A stretch of 64,000 nt of DNA from Alligator mississippiensis (GCF_030867095.1 NC_081831.1:22668001-22732000); one strand, 5' to 3'. Shown: positions 42,201-54,954, counted from the first letter of the stretch. Made by a program: numbers and translations. The notes: a model not told the origin generated them from the letters alone.

Positions 42201-44227
42201 GAATTCCCTTGTGTCATCCCATCTTTTGGGGCATAGGGAGTTCACTCTTGCCTGTAAAATAGCAACCAGAGATCCCAGGGGATCACAACCTGAGTAGATC
42301 TTAGGGTTTCCCATAATGCCACCTCCTCCCTAATCCCCCACACATACTGGAGCGTTACTATAACTACTCCTGACAACAGATGCCTGGAGATCCTTCTTAA
42401 AGGGGGAGAAAGGTAAGGCATCTTGACACTATGTTGCCTTTTCCTTTTAATGTGCATGAGACCAAAGAGGGTGACATACTCTCCCCAACAAGACCACTGC
42501 TTCCTGTGCAGATCCATGGAGCATGGGGCTAGGCAGGAAAGAATGTTTGAACCCTCTCATTACTGTGCCTAGAGCTGTGTGAGGAAGGCCCATTGATCTT
42601 CATTGCTTGGGACATTTGCAGCTAGACTGAGCTGAACAGTTGAGGGGAACAGGTGGTCTCAACAAGAAAGAAGGTTGTTAAGAGGGAACCCACTTGGCTT
42701 TTCTGTCCCCTCTTCCCCAGTTCTCCCTGTCAGAGCAACTCAGTCTGAAAGAGCCAACTTGTTTTAAATGCAAAACAGCTTTCATGATCTGCAAACAGCA
42801 GCAAAATCCCAACATCATGGCTCAGAGACCCCGAAATAAATCCCTGTGCAGAACAGCAACCCCCATTTCATCCCCAGCCTGCCTAATCTCCTCCCATCCC
42901 TGCTGCACATGCAAAGTTAAAGATTATGCAGTCACAGACTGTTTATTTAATATATTTTAATCATATTATTCTAACTGCATTAGTCATGGATCACCAGGCT
43001 TAGTGTCCTCTGTGCCTTAGAGACAATAAAGTAAGATACTTGGGACCATCCTCTGCTTAAGCATAAAGGAGAAATAATGCAGCGCAGAGGTAAAAATTAG
43101 CTACACGATCTAATGTGTAATTAATACACACACGCCCCTTGTCACTATTATTCTTATGCAAACTGAACAACCACTTGGCCCTATTGAGTGAGAGTTAAGG
43201 TTGTGTCTAGACACCTCCTTCCCTACTGAAACATGATGGAAATCAGCAGCTGAGCTTCTTCTCCAGGCTTTGCCAAACTTTTATTACCTAAATGCTGTTG
43301 GATTGCACACTCTGCCGCTCCCCAAAAGCTTTGTTCCATTCCCAGCTGACACAGAAAGGGATTACATGCCCCAGCTGACAGCTTGTACCCTTCACACAAA
43401 ACCTATCAGTCTTGGTCTTGCATATCAATGGATCAGCATATCTGACCATCGCATGTGCCAGATGTGCAGAAAGCTGTCCCACTTTAACGCTGTGGAGGGG
43501 CCCAAAGATGGGAGGTAGTGGGTGGATTGGCCCAAAGTATCCAAGGTTCAGCCACACACCAGAGTCATAGCAGCACAGTGCAGATATGCAACCTGGGAAG
43601 GGGGCATGGGGGTTGTACTAGCCCAGGCCTGGCAGCATGGAACTCTGCTTGAGCTAATTAACCCTGCCTCTTCTGTGACTGCAGTGTGGATGTGCCTTAT
43701 GTCAATTAGGCACTTTAATCCCAGGACAGCTAGGAATAGAGCGCAGGCCCACATAAAGGAATTACAATACTAGCTCAGGTCAGTCTAGAAGCCTGTCTGC
43801 AATGGGCCCTTGCAACAGGTATTTACATTTACTCCGCTTCACCTAAAAATCTCAGGTGAGATCGCTTTCAGGATTATATCCAGCCCTGGCCCCAAACGGC
43901 CAAGCCCCCCTGCAAATCAAATCACTGCCTCCTCTTGCTCATGGCAGGTGTTAGACCTCTCACAGTCAGCCCCTTGGCTCTTCCCCTGTCCAATTTTGTT
44001 CCTAAGCCATGTTTTCCCTTGTACTCTGAAAGGTCTCGACATTGGCAGAGAAGCTGGAAGAAATGATGTTTCTCATTTACGATCTCCATAACAAGCTAAT
44101 GCAGGATAAGCTCCAGGAGCTCTCGGACGCAATGGGAAGGATCAGCCAGATCGGAGCTGAGCTCAGGCAAGTCTGCCACGCTGTGGAGGCAGCTTATAAG
44201 GACTTGTGCATTCAGCCTGAGATGTGA
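39257..44227 (+). CDS. SYCE2: Synaptonemal complex central element protein 2
   Basis: Three coding exons: 39257-39369, 41843-42053 and 44033-44227, joined in frame to 172 aa (human 218). The first exon, MSNQEGENEEPAQELAIPD, is acidic and was found by matching donor phase to the second exon. The conserved core runs from NIENLQKRTQQLIDKINENR through KKDHTVMSNFRESLLLK to VSTLAEKLEEMMFLIYDLHN, then RQVCHAVEAAYKDLCIQPE. It lines up with human SYCE2 along the whole alpha-helical region. SYCE2 assembles with TEX12 into fibres of the synaptonemal complex central element during meiotic prophase. The human Pro/Ser-rich tail is absent if the TGA at 44225 is used. However, AT|GTGAGA overlaps that stop and could be a donor to a further exon. 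Convergent with GCDH, as in human. Confidence 0.9.
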
Positions 44228-46883
44228 GAATAGAGGAGGGGGAAAGGGTTGGGGGAAGAGACCAACAGCCAAAAAGAGCCAGCTGGAGCCAAAGCCTTCC
44301 ATAAAAACCAGGGAAGGAGTTAACAGCCAAACCCACCTCACATCTGCTCCCCCTGTGCAAATGGAACAAGGGCGATACTGAGCTGATAAGGCCCCTTCCT
44401 CCAGCCTGTTGCCACTAATTTGATCTTTAAGGTCACAACAACCTCTTGTACTTCCATGTTCTAATGAGTGGCATGTTAGAACCAGGTGGGTTAAAGGAAC
44501 ATGTTGGGAAGATTCAGCCTTAAGGAGTGCAAACTGCCTCATGTACAGGGTGGCGGTTATAATTAAAACATTCTGAAGATAGACTAGGACTGCACAAGAG
44601 CTGAACAGCTGCTAGCAAATTTCTACACCCTGCTGCTTTTTTGGCATGTTTTTTCTCCAATGTGTTTGCAGGCAATCTCTAGCCAGCTCTGTGCAGAAGA
44701 CGTGTAACCCTCTTATGGCATGTTAGTGTAAGGCATTTGGTAAAAGGTTTCGCCAATGCTACATTTTTGCTTGGTCTCATTCAGCAATTTGCCCATTTTG
44801 TTATCTCTAATTGTTACGTAGCAATATGGAAAAAAACCCAGTGTAGTTTAAAACAGCAAAGAAAACAAAAATTTAATTTTGGGGTGGTTTGTTTTTTTAC
44901 ACAGGAGAACAGATTTTAAATAGCTGTTTCCCATAAGCTCTGCCTGTTCTCAACCACAAGAGCAGAGAGAGACCCTAACAGACAGAGGGGTTGAAAAAGT
45001 AACATGTTTTGTTAATAGCCCTACCTACAACGAATGGAAAAAAACTAGTAACAGAAGGAGAGATAAGAGGTAGATTTCATAATGCCTCCTGTCCTCTTCC
45101 TCCCAGTCAGAGCAGTAGTAATTTTCCCGTTCTGAGTTCCTAGAACTCAGAGCTGATGCATTGATTCAGGAGACTCTACCCTGGCAGTTAAGCTTTCAAG
45201 CAATGGCTGGCTCAGCTGTCTGATCCCCTCAATATTACAGCGGATCTCGGGCTAATTTCCATTTCATATAAGCACCAGCACAGACCAGATTTTCAAGAAT
45301 ACCTGAGAGGCTGGAAGCTGGGCACTTGAGAATCTGGTCCTGCCTGTAGTCACAGGTCAATGCACCTGCCCATGTGAACTCCTTCCCTTGGAATCTTATC
45401 TGCCAATGCACCTGTTTCTGTAAATCTTAATCTGTGTTCATCTACTCACCATTCACCAGGCCTATGTTTTACTCCAGAACTGACAGTCAGAAATACCAGT
45501 TGTCTAAAATTCAGGAAATTTCCCTTCAGTAAGGGGTACAAAACTTGAAACACAACCTGCTGCTGGGGCATTTGCTTGTTTTGCAATACAAAAAAAAAAG
45601 AGTGGGTTTCCAGGACAGCAAGCAGTCTGGGGCCCGTGAAACATAACTGGGCAGCTCATATTCTATCTAGTTGGATCAACAGTGACCACAACTGAGAAAG
45701 CAAGACGCATAACTTTTGTTTTTCTTTTACTGTATGTTTTAAAATTTATTAATCTAAAAAACCGAAGGAGCCTCAAACCAGCAGCACTCAGCTAAGGGCT
45801 ACCAAGAGGAATTTGTAGTGATGGATCCTTGCTTCTGCAGCCCTCAAAGAGCTTCAAGACTCCTTGACCTCCTCTGACATCATGAGAAAAATGAGGCATA
45901 GAAATAAGAAGCAACTAGCCCAAAGCCAAGTGGTAACTCAGTGATAGCTAGGAATTAAAGTCCCAGCAGCAGATGGTGCCAGGCTTCCCAAGCTCAGCTG
46001 CTCTGTTGTATGGATTTGATAAGTCCCACAGGCAGTGTACAGAGATGTGCCTCTTAGCATGGTCCAGTGAAGAGAAGGCCTGTTTAGTATAGCTAGGGGT
46101 CTGTGGGCTTGTGCCCACACAGAAAATGATAGCAACCTCTTGGGGGGGCGGGGCAGGCATGGCACTGAGTGTGCACTGAGTTCTTGGGATAACTAATGCA
46201 AAACCAGGGCTATAAAGAGAGGGAAGCTCTCCACTATCACATCAGTCCAGATCCACGGAGCAAGTTTTAGGTGAGCTTTGGCATCCAATGGAACTAAACA
46301 AAAAAAAAAAAAAAAGGAACCATTGCAGATCCTTGCAGCTGATCCCAGAAAGCTGTTGCATTGTGCCATCAAGGAGCAAACAGCCAACCAAGCCAATCCT
46401 TCCTTACAAACTCATTGTGCATCATCCACTTGATAAAAGTGTCTCCAGTGTCTTCTCACATACCCCCCCAAATACAGCAATCAAAAAACAAACAAACAAA
46501 CAAGCAAAACCCCCCCCCAAAAAAACAATAACAGGGGTGTTATTGGGCCTGTTTTCTTGATAGCATTAGATCCTTTACCCAAGCTGAAGGCAAAGGGAGA
46601 ACTTATTTTGGCTTCCCAAGCTTGGGAGGGGGAAAAAAGTTAAAATCAGCCACTGAGATTCGTGGGTAAATCTTGCTGCACATTACACAACAATCACAGA
46701 AACAAACTGAAGAGCAATTAAATCCTGTGTGACAGCAGCTTCACTGTAATGGCAGCAGCCTTTGGCTTGGAAAACTTTAACCTTGCGAGCAGAAAGAGAC
46801 ATGACATTCTTCTCCCACTGTAAAAATTAAGGCAGTTATGAAGGCAATTTGTGCCCTCTCCTGGCTGTCCCAGTAAAGCAGAT
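44228..46883. other. Gap between SYCE2 and GCDH 3' ends
   Basis: AT-rich DNA between convergent genes. It contains an ATTAAA at 44562-44567 that could end SYCE2, A-runs at 45590 and 46299-46315, and AAAC-type simple sequence near 46485-46530. No exon or named repeat is recognised. Confidence 0.5.
44562..44567 (+). terminator. Candidate SYCE2 poly(A) signal (ATTAAA)
   Basis: First good signal downstream of the SYCE2 stop, about 335 bases away. Confidence 0.4.
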
Positions 46884-49800
46884 TTATTTGTTGACAGTGA
46901 AAGCCTGAAGCCCAGTGATCGCTCTTCCCAGAATCAAAGCGTGGATATCATGGGTGCCTGTGGGGTGAAGAAAGACAAGAGAGAAAAAAAAACCTGAATT
47001 TTTACTAGGCAACATTCAGATAATTGGAGAGTGCTGATGCTCCCTGTCTAAGTTTTGTCAGGTATTTGAGAGCATGGCTGCTTCATTACAAGAGGATTGT
47101 TCCCATTGACCCTGGGTAAAACTGTATCCATTTATCAGGCTGGTGGGGAAAAATAAAAAAAACAAGCCCCTTTCCCTAGTAGCACTGGTTTTGAAATGAG
47201 GGACCAAGAAGTCTATAAAAGATTGTTGGAAACACAGAGGAATTGACAGAGAGCCTTATCTATACAATGGTAAAGCAAGGATTTTGGGGATAAGAATTTC
47301 ATCTCCCATAATCCCCTGAGCACTGCAGCAGGATCCCACAATGCACTGAAGAAAAACTTAGAGACAACCGTGTGCCAAATGGCAGCACTGGAGACCAGGA
47401 GGCAGACCCACAGGCTGCCAAGTTGTCCCTGCCCCAAGCATTATGCGCAGGGTGCCACACTGAAGAGGAAAGTGCTGCTTAGAGTCACCAACCTGCTCCC
47501 CACAGAACAAGGCCTGCTAACAAGCTACCTGCTATGCCATACAGAACATGCTCTGCCTGCCCTTTGCTGCCAAGACACAAGAAGATGCTGGGATGTTCCC
47601 TGAGCAACCCATATGAGGTACATGCATGTGTGGCAGGAGCAGGGAGTTACCTTCGTATGTGTTGACGGCCTCCAGGTTCATGACGTGCCGAATGACATGG
47701 TACTCATCAGCGATGCCGTTTCCGCCCAGCATGTCGCGGGCCTGGCGGGCGATGTCCAGAGCTTTGCCACAGGAGTTCCGCTTCAACATGGAGATCATCT
47801 CAGGCGTGGCCCTGCAGGACAGCAGCAGCCATCAGAGACAGAGATGGGGACAGCAGCCAAAGGGGCCCGAGGAGCTGCCCACACCCTGCTGGCCGTGGCT
47901 GAGACTCAGTACAGAATCCAGCCGCTGGGTCACAGCATGACCTTTGTTCTCGACCCAACTGTTATAGATGCCTCGGGCCCCTAGACAGAAAAGGCCCCTG
48001 CTCTGTTCCCACCCCTGGAGCCATTCAATCTCTCCCAACCTTATGCTTTTCTAAACCCAACAGAAAACAACTGTTCTAGTTGCCAAGAGGTCTCTAGGTA
48101 CTTGTCTTCATCCTTGAGTCTCCCCAGCTGCAGGCAAGCTTGCAGGCCGATGGTGATCTCTGTGAGCATGTCAGCCAGCTTCTTCTGGATTAGCTGGTTC
48201 CGAGCTAGTGGCACCCCAAACTGGATCCTAAAAAGGGAGGCACGCAAGTCCTTTACTGGGGAGGAAGAAGCCCCAGCCAGGCTCTCTGCTGCACTGCCCA
48301 GACAGTCCCTGCTGCAAAGAGTCTAACTAGATGCATGAGGTGGGAACTGAGGCACGCAGCAAGGATGCACCTTGCCTATCATCAGCAGCCAAAGGGAATA
48401 GATCCTGAGTTGTCGCAGCATCCTATACCCAAAATTGCATTACTTGCTCCTTGGTTCCCCCGACTGCTTTAGAGAGAAAAAGGAAGCTTCGCAATTGCTG
48501 CGGTTCTTTGACACACTTCCCCACTGAGTGGCCAGGACAGTACAGGCCAGCATGGTGCTGGCAGCTCTCACCTGTCAAGAGCATACTGCCGAGCTGTCTC
48601 CAGGCAGAACTCAGCAGCACCCAGTGCTCCCCACGCGATGCCATACCGGGCGTTGTTCAGGCAGCCGAAAGGACCCTGCAGGATGCACAGCAGAACCCCA
48701 GTGGCTTTACCAGGAGCCCAGGGCATTATTCCCTGTAGCCACCCCCCTTGGGGCTGCATCTCACAGCACAAGTTTGCTGGCATCAAAAGTAGGCTGCTTC
48801 CAGCAGCCAGGAAGGGCTGAGCTATCCAACAGCTGGGGAGGAACTATTTCCTGAACTGAGATTCAGCTGCTTCTGGGGTGCAGCACATCAGCTATATCCT
48901 CAGCAATGAGAGGCAGCACTGGCTGCAAGCAGTTGTCCCCACTGCAGCTGGCATCCGCTATCAAAGCAGCACCCCAGCCCCACAATGCAGCAGCTGCAGG
49001 ACTCACAGCCAGGCCGGAGATGTTGGGCAGCAGGTTCTCCTCTGGCACATCCACATCTTCCATGAGGATCATCCCAGTGATGGAAGCCCGCAGGGAGAAC
49101 TTGCCCTCAATCTTAGGCGTTGAAAGCCCCTTCATGCCCCGCTCCAGCAGGAAACCCCGGATTTTCCCATCCTCGCACACAGCCCAGACCACACACAGGT
49201 CGGCCACGGGCGCGTTCGTAATCCTGGGAGGTGGGAAGGGCAATGGAAGATCAGTCACCCCCACAGCCTCCATCAGCCCAAAGCAGGCTGGAGGGGGGCT
49301 GGGGGTGCAAAGAACCCAGGCATCCTTGCTCCTAGCTCCAACTCCTAGATCCCGCATCCTTCCCAAAGCTAGGGATAGAACCCAGGAGTCCTGGCTCCCA
49401 GACTCATCCCTGCCTCCTCTTCCTCTCACCGCTCAACCCCTCCCCAAGCAGAATGAACCCAGGCATCCCAGCTCTCACCTCCCCTTTCCTCTCACACACT
49501 AGACCCCACTCTCACTAGAGCAGAGAACCCAGGCATCCTGGTTGCCACCCCCTAACACAACCGTCCCTGTTTGGCAGCCGTTGTGTGGCCCTTGCATGAA
49601 GCAAGCTGGCCAGATCTCAGCCCAGCTTCCCACAGCCCTTCCGCAGGGAGACAAGTCACAGCTGCAGAGCTTGGGAGTTCTGGGGAGGGAGTGGGGGTCC
49701 ACAGGGGCACTGTCCCTCACCAGGTCTTGGAGCCATTGAGGGTGTAGGTCTTGCTGGCTGGGTTGTAGCGAGCTCTGGTCTCCATGCTCCCGGGGTCGCT

Positions 49801-51580
49801 CCCATGGTTGGGCTCCGTCAGCCCGAAGCAGCCTAGTAGCTCCCCCCTGGCTGGGGACAGCGAGAACTCATGTTCCTACCCTGGCCGCATCTGCTCTACC
49901 AAGCCCCCGGGACCTCCATCTGCCTCTCCCCCACCCACCAGTCCCCTCTCTGCAGGGGACACCATGTCCCCACAGCCCAACTCTGCAGCAGGATTTCCCC
50001 AGGGTGTTACTCAGCTCTGCTCCCCACAGCCAGGAGGGGCCAGTGCTACATGGAACCCTTGCCAACCCCACCCCTGCCCCTCAGCCCAGCTCACCCAGCC
50101 GGGGCAGGTATCTCTGCTTCTGCTGCTCGGTGCCATAGGTGTGGATGGGGTGCATGACCAGCGAGGACTGGACGCTCATGACCGACCGGTAGCTGCTGTC
50201 CACACGCTCGATCTCTCGTGCCAACAGCCCATATGCCACGTACGTGGTCCCTGCGCAGCTGTAGCCTGGGAGGTAGGTGCAGGATGTGGGCTTGGAGCTC
50301 CAGGGGGACCAGTCAATTTGAATGCCGCCAAGGTCAGGGGCACTGGAAGGCCTCCCTGGCTCCAACCCCCCTGCCTGCTGAGGTGCACAGACATGAAGAT
50401 ACCCTCTCAGACCCATGGGTAGGGGGTGCCACATGGATGCACTCATCCTGCTGCTGCAGGGACCCCCTGCCCCAGGGATGGGCTCCAAAGTACCCCAATT
50501 CAGCCCCCACCTGGCTTCCCACCTCCAGGGAGCCTTCCCATGGGCCCCCACAATCCTCTTCATGCCACCCCCTTCCCTGCCTGCATACCTCTGATGGTGG
50601 GGCCCAGGACACCCAGCTGCCCCATCTCTGACACAATCTCCTGGTGGAAGACTGGAAGGAGGCAGAGGGGGTATGTCAGAAGCACGACTGCATGAATGGT
50701 GGGGAAAGGCACCCCAATCCTGCCTCCCCATTCCCTCTTGAAACAGGCACTTCAGGGCCAGATTGTGCTCTTAATTCCCCCCCAGGGGCCAATCCAGAGC
50801 CCCCTCCCTCTCCCTTGCTCAGTGGAGTGACTGGATTCATGCCAGGGGGTTTCATAACCTCGACTCTACGCACACAACTCCCTGCCATGGCTGACGGGCA
50901 CAGTGCCAGCATGACTGCCAATGTGAGGGCAAAGGCCGGGGGGGGGCAGGGGGTTTGGGGCAGGGACCAGGGGCACCTTCATTCCGGTTAGCCATGAGAA
51001 TCCGTGGCATCAACTTCTCTTGGCAGTAGGTGCGGAAGGAGTCCCGGATCATGGCCTCCTCTGGTGTCAGAAGCCGCTCCAGCTGCAGGGCATCCCGCCA
51101 CTCAAACTGGGCTGGGGAGGGAGTCAGAGCTGGACCTACCCAGGCAGGCCCCAGCCCAGCCCCAACCCAGGACTTTGACCCCAGGAAGCAGGAACTCCCC
51201 ATGCCCCACTGCTGGCATGGACTGCCCCCCTGCCCTGCCCAGGGTAGGGTGGGGGTGTGCTGGAGGGAGGATAGGTACCTTTGGGGATCTTTTTTGCTTC
51301 CGTCTCTGGAAAAGCACAGAAAAGACCTGTTAAGAGGGCTCACAGCCCCTGCTGGGACTTCCTGACCCAAACTCCAGCTGATGCCAGGAGGGGAAAGGGA
51401 CCTGGGAACCCAGCCAGGGGTGCCAAGGTCCCTGTCTCCCCTCCACAGACCTTTCCCCAATCCTGGCCACGCTGCCTACTCACCCCTGCGTGCTGGTGCC
51501 GTGCCCTGTGCCCGGGCAGCCACGTGTGTTGCCCCAGGCCAGCACTGCAGGAGCCTCCCGGGGGCAAGCCTCAAAGCCAT
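46884..51580 (-). CDS. GCDH: Glutaryl-CoA dehydrogenase, mitochondrial
   Basis: Eleven coding exons, minus strand: 51484-51580, 51279-51305, 50977-51111, 50589-50651, 50095-50265, 49721-49850, 49007-49223, 48572-48675, 48102-48227, 47651-47811 and 46884-46957. They give 434 aa (human 438). An Arg/Ala-rich mitochondrial presequence ([13 protein letters not shown]) precedes the acyl-CoA dehydrogenase fold. Landmarks are [107 protein letters not shown] and [20 protein letters not shown]. The catalytic glutamate is in NTYEGTHDIH, split by the last intron. The enzyme oxidises and decarboxylates glutaryl-CoA to crotonyl-CoA in lysine and tryptophan catabolism, using FAD. One difference from human is NHGSDPGS in place of NSGSDPSS. 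The stop codon overlaps an AATAAA. Confidence 0.97.
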
Positions 51581-51825
51581 GGGGACAGCGTCTGCCTGGC
51601 AGGACACGAGAGAAGAGGACTGCTTTAGGGTTAGACCCGGGGGCCTCCTCCAGGCCCTGCTGTGCTAGAAGCCAGGACCCTGGGTTCTAACCGTGCTCTA
51701 GGAGGTCAGCGGGTTTGCGGGGTGGGGGTCGGGACACTTGGGTTCCATCCCCATCCCCAGGGCCTGAGCTCCCAGGGCTGGGGGCCGGGGGTTCTCCCGG
51801 GACAAGATGGAGGGGCCGTGCTCAC

Positions 51826-51900
51826 CTTAGCGCGCACCGGGGCGGTGATGCAATGGACCCGGGGGGGGGGTGCCCCGGGGCGTGACGTCACGCGGAGTGG
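51826..51900 (-). promoter_or_regulatory. Probable GCDH non-coding first exon and promoter with CRE
   Basis: A good donor, CTAAG|GTGAGC, lies at 51826 on the minus strand. A matching acceptor, CTGCCAG, lies just upstream of the start codon, so a 5' UTR exon is likely. A full CRE, TGACGTCA, lies at 51883-51890 in CpG-rich DNA. The exon's upstream end is uncertain. Confidence 0.5.
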
Positions 51901-52850
51901 GGCGACATCTTGAGCGTGGCGGAAGCGGGCAGGTTAACCCTTTGCGGCCCCCACTGCAGCAGCGGCTGCCACCCCGCCCCGGAGGCGCCCCCCCCCCAGG
52001 GGCCCACGCGCAGGAGCAGGGGCCGTACAACCCACGCGTAGGCTGGCGGGGAGGTGGACTGCCGGGCCCGCGTGGAGCTTGCGGGGGGGGCTGTGACGTG
52101 TACAGTCTGTCGGTCCCCCACGCGCGATTGGTACTCGAGGGGGGCGTGTGAGGAGGGCGGGGCCCGGCGCCTCGAAAACGCCCAGCAGGGGGCATCAGCG
52201 ACCGGCGAGGGTGGGCTGTGGGTCAGGAGTGAGGGGCAGTCATCCGGGAGCTCCCAGAGTTGACAGCGAGGGGAGGAAGGGGACACTGGGGCACGGGGTC
52301 GGACAGAGAACACGCCCAGGACAGAGGCGGGTGGGGGGCAGGAACCCAGATCTCCGGGGTGCCAACGTGGTGCCCAGCTGCCTCTTTTCCCTCTCCCTGC
52401 TGCCCACTAAATCCCCGTCTCCCCCGGCTGTGAGGCTTGGTAGATCTCAGCCCCCAGCAGCAGGGGCTTGGGGAGATGCCCCAGAGCGGGGAGGGGGCGT
52501 CATGTGACCTGCAGTGGGCGCAGGGACCCGGCCGGTTTGGGGAACCAGCGGCTTCCCCTTTCCAGCCCCGCCCCCGTGCCAGGGCAGTGAACAGCCCAGC
52601 GGTGCCCCGCACTCCCTACCCGCCGCTCACAGCTCCTGGCTAGCTCAGACCCAGGGCACTGGCTGCCGCCTGCCAGGACTCCTGGGTTCTGTCCGGACTC
52701 TCTAGGCGATTTCCAGCGAGTCCCCCGCCATGCCTCAGTTTCCCCAACCCTGCACCAGACCCTCCCGCTACAACCCCGGGTGTTCTCACACCTCCAGGTC
52801 CAGGCTGACCCCCCTGCCCCAGGGGCTAATCAGCCCGCACGGGGGAGGCA
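51901..52850. other. Gap between GCDH and the KLF1-like locus
   Basis: GC-rich DNA with no exon recognised. It holds one CTCF-like motif (52182-52195) and two copies of dispersed intronic motifs (52210 and 52680). Confidence 0.4.
52182..52195 (+). promoter_or_regulatory. CTCF-like core motif
   Basis: CCAGCAGGGGGCAT matches the CTCF core closely. Confidence 0.4.
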
Positions 52851-52854
52851 AGAG

Positions 52855-52960
52855 CCACCCCCCCCCACCCCGCTTGTCACCTCTGCTGCCAATGGGAAGT
52901 TGTGGGGCCGCTCCCGGAGCCCTAGAGGCAATAAAGGCTCCAGGGAGGCGGTTATCCTGA
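52855..52960 (+). promoter_or_regulatory. Erythroid-type promoter motifs (CACCC, CCAAT, GATA)
   Basis: In order: a CACCC-rich box at 52855-52873, CCAAT at 52889-52893, a TATA-like AATAAAG near 52930 and an inverted GATA site (TTATCC) near 52952. A stronger inverted GATA site, CTTATCT, follows at 53565-53571. CCAAT plus GATA is the known layout of the mammalian KLF1 promoter, and this is where KLF1 should start. The motifs are short, so this is suggestive only. Confidence 0.4.
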
Positions 52961-54012
52961 GGCGGGGCGGGGGGCGGCGGGGATCGCGCTACCACTCTCG
53001 AGGCCCCCGGACCCGGGCTGCCCCCCCAGCCCCAGGGCTGTCCCCTGCGGGGGTCGCCCCGGCCCCGCTCCCGCACATCGGCACCTCGGCGGCGTCGGCC
53101 GCTTCCAGCACAAGCAGTTAGAGATCCTCGAAGTGTGGAGCCGGGGGGCGCCCGCGTGACGTCCAGCCCCCTCCCCTTCCCGGGGCCTCTCTTCTACTAG
53201 GGATGCTCCCCAGAAGTGGCTGCACTGCTGGGCTGGCTGGGGCGGGGCGGGGTTGTGGTCCTTCATTTGGGGTCGGGAGACTCCAGGCCTGTTGGGGGAG
53301 GGCGCTGCTTTTTTCTGTAAGGAGCCAAATACTGGGGCTGCCGGGGTCAGAGCAAGCGCTGGGAGGACGCGGGGTCGCTTCGACGCCTGGGTTCCAGCCC
53401 AGCTCAGGCTGGGATAGTTTGTATGAAAGCGCCTTAGCCGCTGCCGGACCCCCCCACTCCCGACCCGCCGCCCCCTACCCTCTCCACTCAGGCTCAGGCC
53501 GAGGGATCAGGCTTCGGGACCATCATCCTGCCCCCCGGGACCGGCCGCTGTGAGGACAGGCCCGCTTATCTGGCCGCTCCGGGGGCCCGCGCTGGTGTGT
53601 GTTTGTGGGGGGAGGATGGGCCCTGACCCACCTCCCCCGAACCACGGGGAACACAAATGGTAGCACGAAGGTGGGCAACGGCGGGGCGAGATCCCAGGGA
53701 TCCGGCCCGAGCTCCCCCCGCTAACCCGCTCCCACTATTTCCCCAGAACCGAGGCTGGAACCCAGGCGTCCGGGCCCTACCCCTGCGCTGACGGACGTCC
53801 TCTCCATTGATCCCAAGCGGTGCAGGGTGGAAGAACCCTCCGCGCCGGACGACGCATCCCGGGACCTACTGTCGGGGGGAGCCACCGCAGAGCAGCCGGC
53901 CCAGGGCCGCTCCCGGGGGCGGGGGGCTGTCCCAGGCTTCCCGGCGCTGAGCTCCCCGGGCCCCCACACCCTACCCCGGCCAGTCCTGCGCCCAGCCCCA
54001 GCCCTGGGCCCC

Positions 54013-54139
54013 TGCAGCCCCCGAGCTGCGGCAAGACCCGCACCCAGAGCTCGCACCTCGAGGCACATCTGCGCACCAGCCCCGGGTAGTCGCCCCGGGC
54101 CAGCAGGGGGCAGGGTAGTGGTCCTACCTGCACATGAAG
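54013..54139 (+). pseudogene. KLF1: KLF1 remnant: zinc finger 1 and possible finger 3 tail
   Basis: The text at 54027-54077 encodes CGKTRTQSSHLEAHLRT, against the KLF finger-1 consensus CGKTYTKSSHLKAHLRT. The finger's first cysteine codon lies at 54013-54015, but 11 rather than 12 bases separate it from the second, so the finger is frameshifted. The linker that should read HTG is SPG, followed by a stop or a weak donor. At 54127-54139, CCTGCACATGAAG matches the DNA for LHMK at the end of KLF finger 3. Finger 2 and most of finger 3 are not found. The place, between GCDH and DNASE2 and head to head with GCDH, is the KLF1 position in human. No KLF1 acidic domain is recognised upstream. It could also be a very diverged gene or an assembly error. 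Confidence 0.45.
54100..54113 (+). promoter_or_regulatory. CTCF-like core motif
   Basis: CCAGCAGGGGGCAG is a full match to the CTCF core. It lies inside the KLF1 remnant. Confidence 0.5.
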
Positions 54140-54954
54140 TCACCAGTGGGGCCCTGAGACCGCCCCCCTCGCCTGGGAGGGATGGGCCAGCTGTGGGCAC
54201 AGCTGGCAGCAAGTGTACTTCCACCTCCCTGATACCCAGGCCTTGCCCCAGCTCTCTCTGCCTGGATGCCCACCCAGCCCTGAACCCCCCACCTGGCTGC
54301 ATCTCTAGGGGCACCTAGAACCCACCCCCATTACCTAGAACCCGGGTCCTAGCTTGCGAGGCCTAGATCCAGCCCTGTTGCTCCTTCTATGCCCCCCCCC
54401 ACCTCCCCTCTGGAGGCCTGAGGTGGGGTGGGGTCCTGGGAGGTCAGAGCCCCCAGCCAGCCCACTTGGCCTGGAGCTGCTCCCTGAGCAATCGTTAGCA
54501 GCCCTTGGGGCCTCTAGCTCCCTCCCCATTTATCCTACCCCCTCTAGTGCAGGGTAGATACTCCTTGCTGTCTCCCAGCCACATCCCCTTCTTGATAGCC
54601 AAGGCCTAGGCTGGGGGTTGCCCAGGTGACCCCCCCCAGCTCTGCCCCAGGTTCTGGGGTGCACCAGGTACTGCCCAGAGGGGAAACTGAGGCACAGGCT
54701 GCAGGACTTGGACCCAGCTCATTGAGAGGCTGCAGAGATGGAAAGGGAACCCAGGTGTCCAGCCTGCCAGTGGGGAAGGTTGTAGGGTGATACTGGTCTT
54801 GGGGGCCCAGGGGGGAGGTAGCTGGCTCAATCCTGGCAGGAGCCCGATCCTTTCCTCACCATCCCATGTTGTCAGCTCCTCTCCAGCTCCCTCCCCCCCA
54901 AGCCATGGCTCTGTAACCCCTGGGAAGAGATGTGTTTTTGTTCTTAATTTAATG

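Noticed and set aside
52979-53115. Candidate KLF1 exon 1
   Set aside because: The segment lies where exon 1 should start, but no frame resembles the KLF1 N-terminus.
53827-54318. 163-codon plus-strand open frame over the KLF1 remnant
   Set aside because: It is in a different frame from the zinc-finger text and encodes only Pro/Ala/Arg-rich low complexity. A chance GC-rich frame is more likely.
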